The notes under the pieces: model-generated
Database searches by the model: none
The model's input: the letters and a program-made list of their open reading frames with translations, nothing else
Told to the model about the DNA's origin: nothing
Assembly: GCA_920105625.2 (NCBI GenBank)
Contig: OV050030.1
Span: 344,021,131-344,085,130 of the forward strand
Direction of reading: 5' to 3'
Source of the DNA: Clusia tigrina
Lineage: Eukaryota; Arthropoda; Insecta; Diptera; Clusiidae
DNA: 64,000 nucleotides
Part shown: one piece after another, positions 43,974-56,129 of the stretch
Layout: each line of letters begins with the position of its first letter
How positions within the stretch are numbered: the stretch's first letter is position 1
Position numbers and translations under genes: made by a program

Positions 43974-46692
43974 CTATGTTTGCCACCTTGTGCATTTGAA
44001 AAAGGTGTGCTCTGCATCATCCACATTGCTGTCGCCGTATATGCACTCAGGCCCTCCAAATTTTCTCATTCGGTGTAGATACTTGCAGAAGTATCCGTGA
44101 CCAGACAGTAACTGCGTGAGGTAGAAATTTACGGTTCCGGCTGTTCCTCCTATCCAGCTCGCTATGTCGGGTATGAGTCTCGCTGTCCATCTTCCGCGAC
44201 TCTCGGCGGCCCATCGTTTTTGCCAATGGTGCACGGTTTTTTGCTTTATATCCTGCGCGGTTCCTCTGCGTTCGAGGGCCAAGAGGTCGATGGGGATTAA
44301 GCAGCTAATTACCAGAATTGCCGGCTCCGATACAGTACGGTACGCTGAAGCTACTCGCAGAGTAGCACTTCGTTGCACGGAGGATAAAACTTTTCTTCGG
44401 GCGTGCACCTTCAGCTTGTCAGCCCACAATTCGCTACCATACAGCAGAATGGAGTGCGTTGTCATCATAAGAAGTTTTCTCTTGCTGGATGTCGGTCCTT
44501 CAATGTTTGCCATTAGTCTGCTGAGAGAAGCCGTTACCCGTGCTGCCTTCGCCGCCGCATTTTGCATTTGCGCCCAGTAGGTGATCTTGGAGTCAAGCTG
44601 AATTCCCAGGTACTTTATCACCTTTCGTGTCCTGATGGTCTCGGAGCAAACTCTCAAGTCGATTTCTATTGGAATCTGCTTTCTCGTGAGGAATAGCAGT
44701 TCCGTCTTTTCCGTGGCCAACTTCAACCCATGAGAATCGAGCCACCTCTTGGTTCTGATCATAACCTGGTTCAGCTTTCTTTGGGCGTCTTCCGAGTCAC
44801 GTGCGGTGATGACAGCCGCAATGTCGTCTGCGTATCCTACTAGATGAGTGTCATCTGGCATCTCTATGCGCAAAATGCCGTCGTAGCTTATATTCCAAAG
44901 GTCCGGTCCAAGGATGGACCCTTGCGCTGCCCCTGACGTGATGGTTTTAATTCGGGTGCCATTGTTGGTCTCGTATATCAACATTCTATCTTTAAGGTAG
45001 CTCCGGATTATCTTCTTCAGATAAGCTGGTATCTCAAAACGATTTTCAAGTGCCTCGATCATATCCACCCACCTGGCGCTGTTGAAAGCGTTTCTGACGT
45101 CTAATGTAACAAGGACTACCACTCGCCTGGAGTAGTGATTTCCTTGCTGTGCCGCTAGCACACTTTCGACGACATGACGTCTTCTACGGCACCAATTGTG
45201 AACTTTCCTGGTCTAAAACCGGGGAGTGAGGTGTCGCTTCAGGGGTTTGAGGAGTCGCTTCAAAAGTTTGCCCGCGGTGTCTAGCATACCCAGTGGTCGA
45301 TATGCTGACGGTGATTCAGAGCTTCCTTTTCCCTTGCTGATGAGCACTAGCCGCTGTCTTTTCCATACGTCTGGGAATATTCTTTCTGTCAGGCAGGCAT
45401 TGTCTATATGGAGGAGTACTAGGGCATGGCTATTTTTAGGACTTCTGCTGGAATACTGTCGATACCCGGTGCTTTGTTTCTCTGTAGGGTTATGGCGGCT
45501 GCTTTAAGTTCGTCTTCCGTGAAAGGAGGTGGGACTTCCTTGACCAGCACTTCCGATTCGATAGAGCGTTTACTATGTTTTCCATAGCATGGTCTTCTAG
45601 TTGGGGTACCGATGCTCTTGCTCCAAGCTTTTTCATTACGTCTTTATATCCAGTCCCCATGGATTGTTGTTTATGTCGTTTCGGAGTTCCTCCCATTTCT
45701 TCTCCTTGCTGGTGCGAATAGAAGTTTGGAGGGTTTTCCTAGCAGCTTGGAGATCTTCTCTTTTGGCAATCGCGGATCCAACACGCCTGGCCCTAGTGTA
45801 TTTTCTCCCGTCTGAGTTGAGCTATTTCCTCTGTCCACCAGTAAACGGCCTTCTTGTGTTTATTTGGTCTTATTTTCGGCATCGCTTTGGTACAGGCTCT
45901 CTCTACTCGTATACACTGCATGGTCTGCTTCACCTTGCTATTATCATCGCTGGCGTGGCTGTCTAATGGAATGTTTTCCTGCAGTTCAGCAAGTAGCACT
46001 TCCGGATTTAACTTTGATACATTCCACTTGCGAGTTCCGCGTCCACTTATGTTGTGGTCATGGTTGCTTGGCACTTTTTTAATGGAAAACGTAATGTAGT
46101 GGTGATCGCTTCCATTATAGTCTTCTAAGACTTTCCATGTACTTACTCTGCGAGGAATGCTCTCAGAAGCTAGTGCAATATCTGGAATTGTACCCACGCG
46201 TCCTGGTCCTCTAAAAGTGGCAGTGGTATCTGTGTTTACGAGGACCATTCCCAGTCTCGCGACCATGTCCAGTACCCGCCGGCCCCTTGAATTGGTTGTT
46301 TGCATTCCCCATTCAACTGCTTTGGAGTTAAAATCGCCAGCGATGATGAATGCTCCTCCAAACTCTTGTGCTTTATCTTCGATGTCATCGATCTTTTTCT
46401 AGAATACTTCTGCGCAGTCACTTGGAGTCAAGTAGCAGCTTATCAAAGTAAAGTATCGATCATGGGCCCAAATGAAACCATCGCCTTTTCCATCTCCGGT
46501 TATGCTAAAATTGCTGCCTACAGGTAACCATATGGCCGCCGTTCCGCTCATATCTGCAAGCCATGTTCCGCTTACTTTTTCCTTATATTGCTCACTGATT
46601 ACTACAATGTCTGCTTTCTGTTCTATACTAATTTGGTCCAGTAATGCGTCAGCCACTCTGCTTCTGTGCATATTTCCTTGTAGCACTTTCAT
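43974..46692 (-). pseudogene. R1-clade ORF2: endonuclease-RT, frameshifted
   Basis: Endonuclease from 46692: MKVLQGNMHRSRVADALLDQ and ISEQYKE; a stop near 46400; then GGAFIIAGDFNSKAVEWG, TIPDIALASE and NGSDHHYITFSI. Frame breaks fall between 45793 and 45161. RT 45161-43974: VTLDVRNAFNSARWVDMIEA, AAQGSILGPDLWNISYDGIL and GYADDIAAVI with both Asp. The thumb holds GIQLDSKITYWAQM. C-terminal zinc-type motif: GPECIYGDSNVDDAEHTFFK (first Cys of the usual CxxC replaced). No RNase H, as expected for R1. The RT block of 395 residues is uninterrupted, so decay is modest. Confidence 0.92.
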
Positions 46693-46719
46693 TTAGATAT
46701 AAATTTTTTGCTCATCGCG

Positions 46720-48226
46720 CATCTACTTGAGCTCGAGATATGGTCTATCGGACTGCATTGAGTATCAACGCAGAGGCAGCACTTTGGGGTGTTACTGCAT
46801 TCTTGACCTTTCCTGTCAGGTCCTTTGCACTGCCATGTTAGATGACCAGGAGCAAAGCACCGGAAACACCGTTTTGTGTTACGCCCTGTTGTGTTAATAT
46901 GCAGTTAACCCATCCGATCCTCATGCGATCTTTCTTCAGCAGTATATTGGCGAGCTCCGATGACATTGTTACATAGGCTCGCACCTGCTCTCGATTATTT
47001 GGTGCTGTTATAGTTGTTACCATATCCTCATAGGAAGCAGTTCTCATATTTTCGGGAAGTGACTCCTTTACGGTGTACTTCTTCCTTTGTGGCGAGCAGA
47101 TCGATATCTCGTATCTCTATAGTGGCTCTTGGCTTAAGATCAGTCACAACTGCTGACTCCTGTAGTGCACCTTTTAAAAGTTCACAAAAGCCTGTTGTCC
47201 CTTTTTCTCCTTTATCCAGCTCCAACAGAAGGCCACCTGCTCTTGTTTTCCGGATCGATCGCACCTTGGTCTGTGCATCCTCTGGTTTGACATTGCAGCG
47301 GATGCTTTTCAGGACATCCGCATATTTGAAACCCTCTGCTGGTTTGATAAGGACGGCTTCTGACTTTGGTTTTGTCTCCTTTGTCCTATGTCTTTCTTGC
47401 ATTGTTGTTCGTGGCTTATCGCTGTCGCCCACGGAATTCTTTGCTGTTGAAGTTTCCTGTGTTTGACTTCGTGTTGCCACACGTCTACTCCTTGTGACAG
47501 TTTGCCACCCATCGGCCTTACTTTCGCAGAATTTTTTCCCATCTTCTGGTTCTGCTGGGCTAGAAGCTGCTCGTTTGGGTCTAGCCATCGTCGGTGTTGA
47601 AGAGGCGCTTGTCAGGGCCGCGTGCCTCGGTTTCGGTGACGTAACAAGTTTTCACTCGTACCCTTTTTCCGTCCAGTTTCGCCGATAGCTTTCCATTACG
47701 TCGAAAAGCTCGTCTAGCTCGGAAACTCCGGTCTTTACGTCCATGCTCACGTTCTTCTGCTTGATCATGGCTTGCTTCATCTTCGTCAAGACTTTCCGAC
47801 ATTTCGTTAGAGCTTCTTCTTCTGCCGCTCTCATCTTTATGATGAATTCCTGTCTGGGTGAGCTGACGGGACATTTCCAGAAGACTCCTGCTTCCCTTTT
47901 GCGCCCAGAGGCGTTTGGTTCGCGGCAGGGATGCGCGATTTGTTACACGCTCCATCTACCGGTGTGTTGCTCACTTGAGGTTGTTGCTGATTTGTTACTC
48001 CCTCTTCTGGCGATCGCATAATTTTTCTACTTCTTCTAAATTAGCTTCCCCTTTCTGGATCGCTTGGAGTTACTTTCTGCTGTATTTGAGGTTTAGGTTG
48101 TGTTTGTTGCTTTGTTTGAGGTGTATTCATTTTATATGGGTCCCCGCTTCGAGCCGCTATCTCCCTTCGTTGTACAGTCGCTTTGAAAATATCCATGTGG
48201 TTGTCTATGCAAGCAGGGAGCTCCAC
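46720..48226 (-). pseudogene. R1-clade ORF1, gag-like, frameshifted
   Basis: Pieces in order on the minus strand: 48226-48041 (MELPACIDNHMDIFKATVQ, then Gln/Pro-rich); 47834-47652 with IKQKNVSMDVKTGVSELDEL, a conserved R1 gag helix; 47588-47028 with IKPAEGFKYADVLKSIRCNV and RATIEIRDIDLLATKEEV, the R1 ORF1 signature; then a shift and zinc knuckles near 46860-46740 (RCFAPGHLTWQCKGPDRKGQ and a second Cys-rich piece CCLCVDTQC). Several frameshifts separate the pieces. Confidence 0.85.
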
Positions 48227-48774
48227 CGAGGGTTGGCATAAGTCTTCATGAGAACTTGTACTCAGAGCCAGGAGAAGCGTTAGTCAGGATTGATGGTCAA
48301 CTGAGTCTGTACCGCCAACTTATTGGGGACGCAACATCGAACGTACTTGAAGACCCGCCACGGTTTTAACGAGACGGAGGCAGCTACAGCATTAGCCCGA
48401 AAGCCATTTCCACCCGATATCACTCTGGTGTACTGAGGTAACGGAATACTGCAGCTGCCAGCCCAAGGCAGACAGTATTATATATGTTTTCAAATCGTTT
48501 TCCCAGGGGCATACCGCGTCAGTTTCCATTTACTTGTGTCTCCCACGATGCCATCTGTGAATGGATGGGGAGCACTTCTTTAGACGGTGCCTACTCGTCT
48601 TGTCACATGCGTTTCTCAGAGTTTGCAGACCTTTTCAGTCGCACTCTCCTCGCTTGCCGTCGGGAACTACTTATTGGTTATTCGCAGCTAACCTACTCTG
48701 GTAGGCCGTTCACTATCCGTCACCTGTGACCCCCACGGTAGCCTGAGCTTAGCCCCGTATTGTAAAATCTGTTT

Positions 48775-50388
48775 ATAATAATGATAATGAATTTAATTTA
48801 ATGAAACGTAAGGGTGTGTTTCCCTATGATTTTCTTGTATCGATAGAGCGGTCCCAATTACCACATCGGCCGTTTTTCTTCAATAAACATAGTAATAATT
48901 CGTGTAGTATGAAATACATTCAAATGTGAAAGTTTTTTAGATTAATTTGAAAATAGTGATGTTTTTGAAAATTTTAGAAAGTTATGTTCAAATATTTATC
49001 AGTTAGATCCTTGTCAATATTATACTACACTTGGTTGATCTTAGGATGCAATGTTGAAAACAACTCAAATAAATTTATAATTACTAACAGATATTAACAT
49101 GTATAATTTCATTAAGAGTGGAATTAGAGGTGGTATTCTTCAATGTAGCAAACGTCATTCCATTGCTAACCATAAATGTGTGACTGATTATGATCCTAAA
49201 AAGGACTCAATTTATCGAGATGTTAGCAATTTATATGGTTATGGTATGTCACAATATCTTCCATATGTTTGAATTAAGTGGGTTGAAGTTGTAAAAAATT
49301 TGTTTTAAATAAATTTTAAGATGATTCATTAGTTGGCTATATATAAATCAACATTACATGACTATCATAATGATTTGCCATTTTGTTCAGAAAACTTGAA
49401 AAATGAAAATATGGAACAAATTAAGCTAATAACAGATTTAAATAATAAAGGAAAATATATAATTCACTATAGAACTCTTCAACAATGTCTTAGTCATGGC
49501 ATAGTTTTGAAAAAAATTCACAAAACTCTTAAATTTAATCAATCAGATTGGTTGAAGATATACATTGATTTAAATAATCATCATAGAACGTCAAAAACTG
49601 ATTTTGTTAAACATTTTTTAAGTTAATGAATAAACGTGTTTATGGTAAAACTATCGAAAATGTAGATAAAAGAAAAGATGTTAAATTAATATGTGCATGG
49701 GAATGTCGAGGTAAAAGATTAGATGCTAAAGCTCTCATAGCAAAGTTTAATTATCATAGTGCACTCAAGTTTTCTGACGTCATGTTGGCAATTCAAATGA
49801 ATAAAGATAGCGCTGTTTACAATAAACCAATTTATGTTGGTTTTGTGGTTTTAGAGTTATGAAAATGGAAAATTATGATTACATGAAACCTAAATATCAG
49901 CACGATATCAACCTAAACTACATGGATATTGATTCATTTATTTATGATATTAAGACAAATGATTTCTATGATGATATTCGTGATGATATTTATTTACATT
50001 TTGATATGTCTGTATATCCAATTCAAAATGTTTTTAATTTTTCATTGGAAAACAAAAAATTTTAGATATGTTTAAAGATGAATGTAATGGGAAAAAAATT
50101 AAGGAATTCATTGGTTTGCGAGCAAAAATGTATTCTTGTAAAATTGATCAGGATGAAAAAGAAATTTAAAGAATCAATCTGATACAAATAAACTTACTAT
50201 TGTTGATTTAGGAAGTGCTTGTTAGAAAACATATTATATTTTGATTCAATGTACATTTTTAGATCTAAGTTACATCAAGTATATACACAACACATTTGTA
50301 AACTAGTATTAAGTTTTTTAGATGATAAGAGATTTGTGAGAGAAAATGGAGTTGAATGGGGTCACAATTTAACAACAGAAATTTATTA
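48775..50388 (+). pseudogene. Polinton/Maverick DNA polymerase B, part 2
   Basis: Resumes with NDNEFNLMKRKGVFPYDFLV, in register with the part-1 end. Then DVFENFRKLC, IKSGIRGGILQCSKRHSIA, and polymerase motif A, degenerate, as RDVSNLYGYGMSQYLP near 49220-49270. 49333-49626 contains IHYRTLQQCLSHGI and FNQSDWLKIYIDLN; 49626 MNKRVYGKTIENVD is motif B; 49905-49960 NYMDIDSFIYDI is motif C, with both catalytic Asp kept (DxDS). End near 50388: RSKLHQVYTQHICKL. Four or more breaks. Part of an old Polinton, a virus-like self-synthesising transposon. Confidence 0.88.
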
Positions 50389-50478
50389 ATTTGTTTTAAA
50401 TTATATTTTTTCAACAGAAATTTTAAATGTGCACAATTGAAAGTGTTGAAGTTTTGTTTTTTGTTATAATTACTCGAA

Positions 50479-50605
50479 AATGTATCGAATTAAAATTTTA
50501 GACGGTAATGAAGTAAATAATTTAAAAGGTGTGAAGAAATGTGTTTTATCGAAACTGAAAATAAACGAACATAAAATATGTTTACTACAGTCAAAGGCAC
50601 TAGAT
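50479..50605 (+). pseudogene. extra fragment of Polinton polymerase C-terminus
   Basis: Reads MYRIKILDGNEVNNLKGVKK and SKLKINEHKICLLQ. In family proteins this segment precedes the FRSKLHQVYT block, yet here it lies 100-200 bases after that block. It is therefore from a second copy or a local rearrangement. It is cut off at 50605 by the hAT end. Confidence 0.6.
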
Positions 50606-51612
50606 CAGTGATTCTCTTTTTTGTCGCAACACACTTTTAACGATATCAACATTTGGCGGCACACAAAGAAAATATAAGTTTAAAGGTTGTTTACTTACCT
50701 TATGTAAAATAGTTTATGATAATAATTTTGAATGTAAAATAAAATAATATGTACTACAGAAGCAACAATACGTTTATTAAGGGATTAACTACAAGCTAAT
50801 AATAAGTACTTTGAATGACAAATTAGAACTTAATGTTTTTTGATAATTTCATTTATATTTGGACATAAAAATGACCGATCGTCTTTTACATCAAGCAGTC
50901 TCGATCTTTTTTTTCGATTTTATGTTGGTTAATACTGAAAATCCGAATTCAAACAAAAAAGATGTAGAAAATTGTAATAATATCTAAACCTTTTTTGGCT
51001 ATCATGGGATAATCGCATCTAATGTAAATCCAAAATGAATTAAATGATCCTTCCGAATATTTTAAAATTAAATCTCGATTATTAGAACGCGAAGATAGTT
51101 CTTCCTCTTCATTCAAAGTTAATTCAAATAGAGAAGTATTCGGTATCACAAATGGATGACGAACCCAATCAATTTTTTTATACCTAAGTTTGGGAAGTAA
51201 TGAATAATTCTCTTCTCTAATGTCAAATGGTCAATAACAATTTTATGAATAGTTTTATTAGCATCTTTTGGGGCTGACTCAAACTTTTCCAAATTGCCTT
51301 CCTGAGCTTTATTCTTCCATAAAGTTATTTGTTTTTGGAATCCCACCAGTTTATCTGTTGAGTTTAATATATTTTCTTTCGGCCCTTGCATACTTTAATT
51401 TATGTTATTAAAAATAACAAAGATGTCTGATAAGTAAGCTAGGTTAGCATACAATATTTTATCTTCCATTTTCATTTCGTCTTTTAACTCCAGCACACGA
51501 GATAAAACTTTTCCTCTGGATAGCCACTTTAATTCCGTATACAGTAACAAGGATTCGTACCATAGCTTGGCATAAATTACTAAATAAGCGACTTTTTAAT
51601 TGTCCTTTTATA

Positions 51613-53361
51613 CCCCTTACTTTTAAAAAAGGTAAATAGGGTATACTAATTTTGTGCATTTGAGAGGGGTTGCAATTTCAAGAGGGAGGCGTGGTAGGTA
51701 TGATCATATATATACAGATATTATCAGAATCACTTTCTAACCACTTTTTATTTTGTCCGTCCGTCTGTCCGTCTGTCCGTCTATCCGTCTGTGGCCACTT
51801 TTTTTCTACACCGTTAGAGCTATCTTATTGAAATTGTGCAAAAGTGTAGCCTGGACAAAGATACAGAACCAGATTGCTATAGGGGCCGATTTGGACATAG
51901 ACCACGCCTACTTCCCATATAAGGAACTTTTTTCACCTTTTTTAAAATGACTATAACTTCGGTCCAATTGACGGAATCGTGACATTATGTGGCAGTTATG
52001 GAGATGTGGGTTCTACTAAACACGCCCCCTATTAACAAATAATCATAACTTAAGATCTGGTAGAGATTTATGGAAGACATTTTACATGAGGAAACATGTG
52101 GACCATAAAGCTATCTGCAACAAATGCGGCTCATCAGAGAAAAGACACGCCCACTTTTGATATAAGGAACTTTCGTGTCTAAAATTAAAATAAGCCTACC
52201 TATTGTCGTATTGATGGCAGTGGAATAAAAATTGGCAGAAAAATACTCGAGGTCGATAACAGTGTGTGCAGAATATGAAGAACATAATACAACTGCCACG
52301 CCCGCAATTAGCCAAAAATCATTACTGTGTTCCTATTAAAGATTTATCAACGAAATTTCACAGGAAAGTTGCGGTTACTAACTTTAAACACCACACAAAA
52401 AATGGGCATATTATTTCTACGGCCACGCCTACTATTGACATATTATTATAACTTACGACCTATATAATATTAAATTTTATTCTAGTACGTATATAAACCA
52501 TACAAAGCCATACACAAGATTCGGGGTCGATCAGAGGAAGGATACGCCTCCCTCCCATATAATGAGCTTTGGTGACCCCACTTAAAGACAATTACTCTAC
52601 CTATGCTTCTAGTGATGATATATGAAAATAAATTGGTAGATGTATACACTAGGACTGTACTAGCATGCATTCCAAATATGGGCAGATTATTGCTATTGCC
52701 ACGCCCATAATTAACCAAAAATCATTACTAGGTTCCTATTAAAGATTTATCAACGAAATTTCACATTAAACAACACACAAAAAATGGGCGAGTTTTTTCT
52801 ACAGCCACGGCCACTATTGACATATTATTATAAATTACGACATATACAATATTTTTGGACGGAATTTTTTATTAGTACATATATGGACCCTTCAAAGCCA
52901 TATAAAAGATTCGGGTCGATCAGAGGAAGGATACGACTCCCTCCCATATAATGAACTTTGGGAACCCCACTTAAAGACAATTACCCTGTCTATGTTTCTA
53001 GTGATGATATATGAAAACAAATTGGTATATGTATACACTGAGTCTGTACTAGCATGCATTCCAAATATGGGCGTGTTATTTCTACAGCCACGCCCACTAT
53101 TGACATATTATTATAACTTCGACCTACTCAATATTTTTTGACGAAATTTTATATTAGTACGTATATGGATCCTACAAAGCCATACACAAGGAATGGGGTC
53201 GTTATAATCAATTCAAGGTACCGTACCGCAAATTAACGTAGATATGCTCCTAATGATTATTTATGAAGAAAACATCCGTATTGTTGAACTCGCACGCACA
53301 AGGTAAGGTAAAGGGTATTTCGAAGTCGGTATAATCCGACTTCAGACTTCTATACTCGTTA
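51613..53361. mobile_element. 1.75-kb non-coding repeat-rich element inserted in the hAT
   Basis: Flanked by TTTTATA (51606-51612, 53362-53368) and lying exactly between two consecutive transposase segments. It contains GTCC/GTCT repeats (51755-51795) and diverged tandem units with GCCACGCCCACTATTGACAT. No frame, no obvious terminal inverted repeats. Left edge holds TAGGGTATACTA, right edge TATACTCGTTA. Noncoding repeats with GTCC runs and CCACGCCCAC blocks are common in flies; I cannot name this one. Confidence 0.75.
52290..53215. repeat. diverged tandem repeats, ~280-385 bp units
   Basis: The block beginning CCACGCCTACTATTGACATA recurs at about 52423, 52808 and 53088. Each copy is followed by similar sequence including a TCGGGGTCGATCAGAGGAAG block (first two copies) and AGCATGCATTCCAAATATGG. 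The spacing differs because the third interval lacks a ~105-bp segment containing AAAGATTTATCAACGAAATT. Confidence 0.85.
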
Positions 53362-53640
53362 TTTTATATAATTAACCATTTTAACACATTGTTCCAGAAC
53401 TGTTTTGAATTCTGATGGCAAATATATTGTGACAAGTGCTTCTCGATGCAAAAAACAATGGGTAACTAATATATTCCCATTCAGTTCTTTAACATGTGCT
53501 ACAAATCGTTTTAGTTGTCAAGTCATAGCTGGAGCACCATATGTGCAAATGCCAATACATGAATTCCACGAAACTTCAATTTATTATGAATTACATCAAA
53601 AATATGTTAGCCAGTTGTAAAATTAGGTAACTCACGACAA

Positions 53641-55984
53641 CATAAAATTAATAATACTTTGCTAGTTCAATACTTATCTATAAGTTAACCAGGTGCTGAC
53701 CTCTGTGGCACTTCATTGCGTGTATAATAAATTATGCTCCTTTCTTGTCAATTTAATAAAAAGAGAAGTAAAGACAAACATTGGAATTTGAAGAAAAATA
53801 GTTCTTTTTATAATCTCATTCGCTTTTTGTAATTCCTCATTTTAGAGATAAATCATCAAGTTAAAATAGCAAAGAAATGTGGAAAAGCGACATCATGAAT
53901 TCAAATGCACAAAAATTATTGTACACGTACGAGTTCACATTACTATATTATGAATTTTACAAAAATATGAGTTTTACATATATAAGTTTTACTAGTATTT
54001 TAACTAGTTGGTTTCACTGCTGGGATGTTGACTATATTTGCATAAAATAGCGAATATTTGGCGAAAAAAAATCATAAGAAATCAGGGCTACGTTTAAATT
54101 AAAGTTTTAGGGGGTCACTTCATTTATAGTTTAAAACGAACGACGAAACTTCTAAAAAAAAGGTGATACTTCGTCCAAAAAAATTTTTGTATTTAATTTT
54201 GAGTTGAAAACTAAAATGTTAACAAGCTCATTTAATATATTGTTAATATAAAATCGCATCCAATTGCATTCCATTTTCAATTTTGTTCACTGTAAATGCA
54301 CCATGGTAATCATAAGTTGAAGAATCATAATTGTTTGGTTTTTTGGCATACTATTATTATTACTAATAACTAAAATAATTAATGAAAATTCTTTTATATT
54401 AAAATGGGGTCCGAGTGCCACAGTAACACTCCTCTGCGTGCATATTCATCATCATGAACGAATGAGAGAGCATTGGGAAATGAAACTTAGAAGAATTTGG
54501 AGCATAGGAAAAAGAAAGGGAACTTAACTTTTTTAGTATGCCCTAAATAACAACAGTTTCAATAATCTCAGAAAAATCTTCCAAATAGAACAAAAATGCA
54601 GCCAAATGAATTAAGTTAACGGCTTTATGCTTTTAATTAAACATATGTAGGTGGTGTTTCTTTCTTTAATAATGACGAAAAAATATGTTAGTTTGTCGAA
54701 TTAATTTTTTTACTGCAATATTTTAACTTGTGGATCTTGAGAGTTCATTGTGAATGAGAAATTATCAACAAAACGATGTGTTTTCAGTTGAATTACGATG
54801 GCTAGATTTAAATGGGTTTCACTGTATTTTTACCACTACATACATAAATTTTAAAACATTCTCACATTAGCAGAAAGCGCACAAAAATTCCTATTAAGTG
54901 TCTGTTCTTTGATGGAACAATGCGAATTTTGGCTGCACCCAAGCACAATTGCGCATACGAGTATAAGATTAAATAGAGTTTATGCGTTATAAAGATAATC
55001 AAAAGACAGTAGCAGCTCGCTATTAATTCAGGAGTAATTTTCAAATTCACCGAAAGAGAACAGGCTGTGAAATATCACTGTTTCTGTGACTTGATTGCTG
55101 TTACCTTTAATGTGTGAATTGTATGCACAATATGGGAAATTTTTCATTTAAATTTTTGAATTGAATTCTACACGTTTGCTGATAATAAACGGCGTTATAT
55201 ATTTTGTAGTGAATATTTTAAATTACTCGTATGTTATTATATTGTAAAATGCATACCAATTTAATTGATCGAAAAAGTTAATTTTGTGTATTGGCATTGT
55301 ACAAATTAAACACATTCTAATATACATTTTAAAGTAGAACTAATTGATTGCACGATTAGTGCAAAACTTCTACAATCTGCGATATACATACATTCTAATA
55401 AATACACAGTTTTCCGAGTCTCATTCGCTCAAATGTTGAGATGTAAAAGCGTTACTTATGAATATGCAAAATTTGCAAAAGTTGTCACTCTGATAAGCAA
55501 TGGGACAATTTAAAAGCAACACCGACATGCATACATAAATATTAACTTAACTAAAATGATAAAAACAGTGTTGATATTTTCATTCGTTACCAAAGTAGTG
55601 AAACCACTATTCCCTGGTATTTTACGCTTTTATTAGACGTAGCGATTGCCCATCACTGTAGATTGCAGCCGTTTATTAAAACAAAGTAGAATGCAGCCGT
55701 TTATTAAAACAAAGTAGAATGCAAAAATAGAAACATATGTATACAGGCATGTATGTATGAACAAGAAAGAAAAGAGCGATCGCATACACTGTTTAGAATC
55801 ACGGTGATTTAAAAATAGCAATCCCTGCTACCGGCGATTCTGAAAAACCGCTGGATCGCTCATCTCTATAGTGTAGAAGGTATCGAGAGACCAAGACAAC
55901 CTATAACTAACAAAATAGTAACAAATAGTTGAGGGAAATTTAATGAAAAAAAAGGATAGTAAAGATATCTGATGAGGATAGGTT
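53641..55984. other. AT-rich stretch, one 28-bp tandem duplication
   Basis: No gene is recognised. At 55664-55691 and 55692-55719 a 28-bp unit (TGCAGCCGTTTATTAAAACA...) is perfectly duplicated. The rest has no structure I can support. Confidence 0.5.
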
Positions 55985-56129
55985 AGGTTACGTTGCCAAG
56001 GCGTGTGCGGAAACCGGTATCCGCACTTCCACTCTGATACATCTACATATGTCCATTCCTTAAAAAATGGCAAGAGGAGCCATACTCGTCCTTACCCTCG
56101 ATTTCAGTATATATTGGAAGTACCATCCC

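Larger units (their letters stand above)
43637..48759 (-). mobile_element. R1-clade non-LTR retrotransposon inserted in Polinton polymerase
   Basis: A 15-bp perfect target duplication, TTGTAAAATCTGTTT, flanks it (43622-43636 and 48760-48774). The 3' end (left) carries a short A tail of 5 bases. It is 5.1 kb with a ~530-bp 5' UTR, ORF1 and ORF2, so essentially full length. The R1 clade is assigned on ORF1 and RT features. It is not in 28S rDNA, the target of classical R1. Confidence 0.93.
50606..53640 (-). mobile_element. hAT transposon (Buster/ZBED5 type), minus, right end not found
   Basis: The left end CAGTGATTCTC at 50606 fits the CAGNG rule of hAT termini and resembles Charlie/Buster ends. 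The matching right end and the 8-bp duplication (expected to repeat CACTAGAT, 50598-50605) were not found, so the 5' end is probably lost. A 1749-bp element interrupts it. Confidence 0.7.
50900..53640 (-). pseudogene. hAT transposase (ZBED5/FAM200-like), split
   Basis: Minus strand. Upstream part 53640-53369: CTYGAPAM, VKELNGNILVTHCFLHREAL and LEQCVKMVNYIK. After the 51613-53361 insertion: QLKSRLFSNLCQAM, a shift, LLYTELKWLSRGKVLSRVLE (the RW catalytic-region motif), NSTDKLVGFQKQITLWKNKA, IIHYFPNLGIKKL, then ELTLNEEEELSSRSNNRDL and SFNSFWIYIRCDYPMIAKKG (the hAT dimerisation region). This order matches ZBED5-type transposases. The BED finger and N-terminus are missing. Confidence 0.85.

Noticed and set aside
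43659..48241. Many plus-strand frames of 60-150 codons
   Set aside because: Antisense shadows of the minus-strand R1 ORFs; no recognisable domains.
51755..51795. GTCC/GTCT repeats as a CRISPR-like or regulatory array
   Set aside because: Simple tetranucleotide repeat within a mobile repeat; no spacers.
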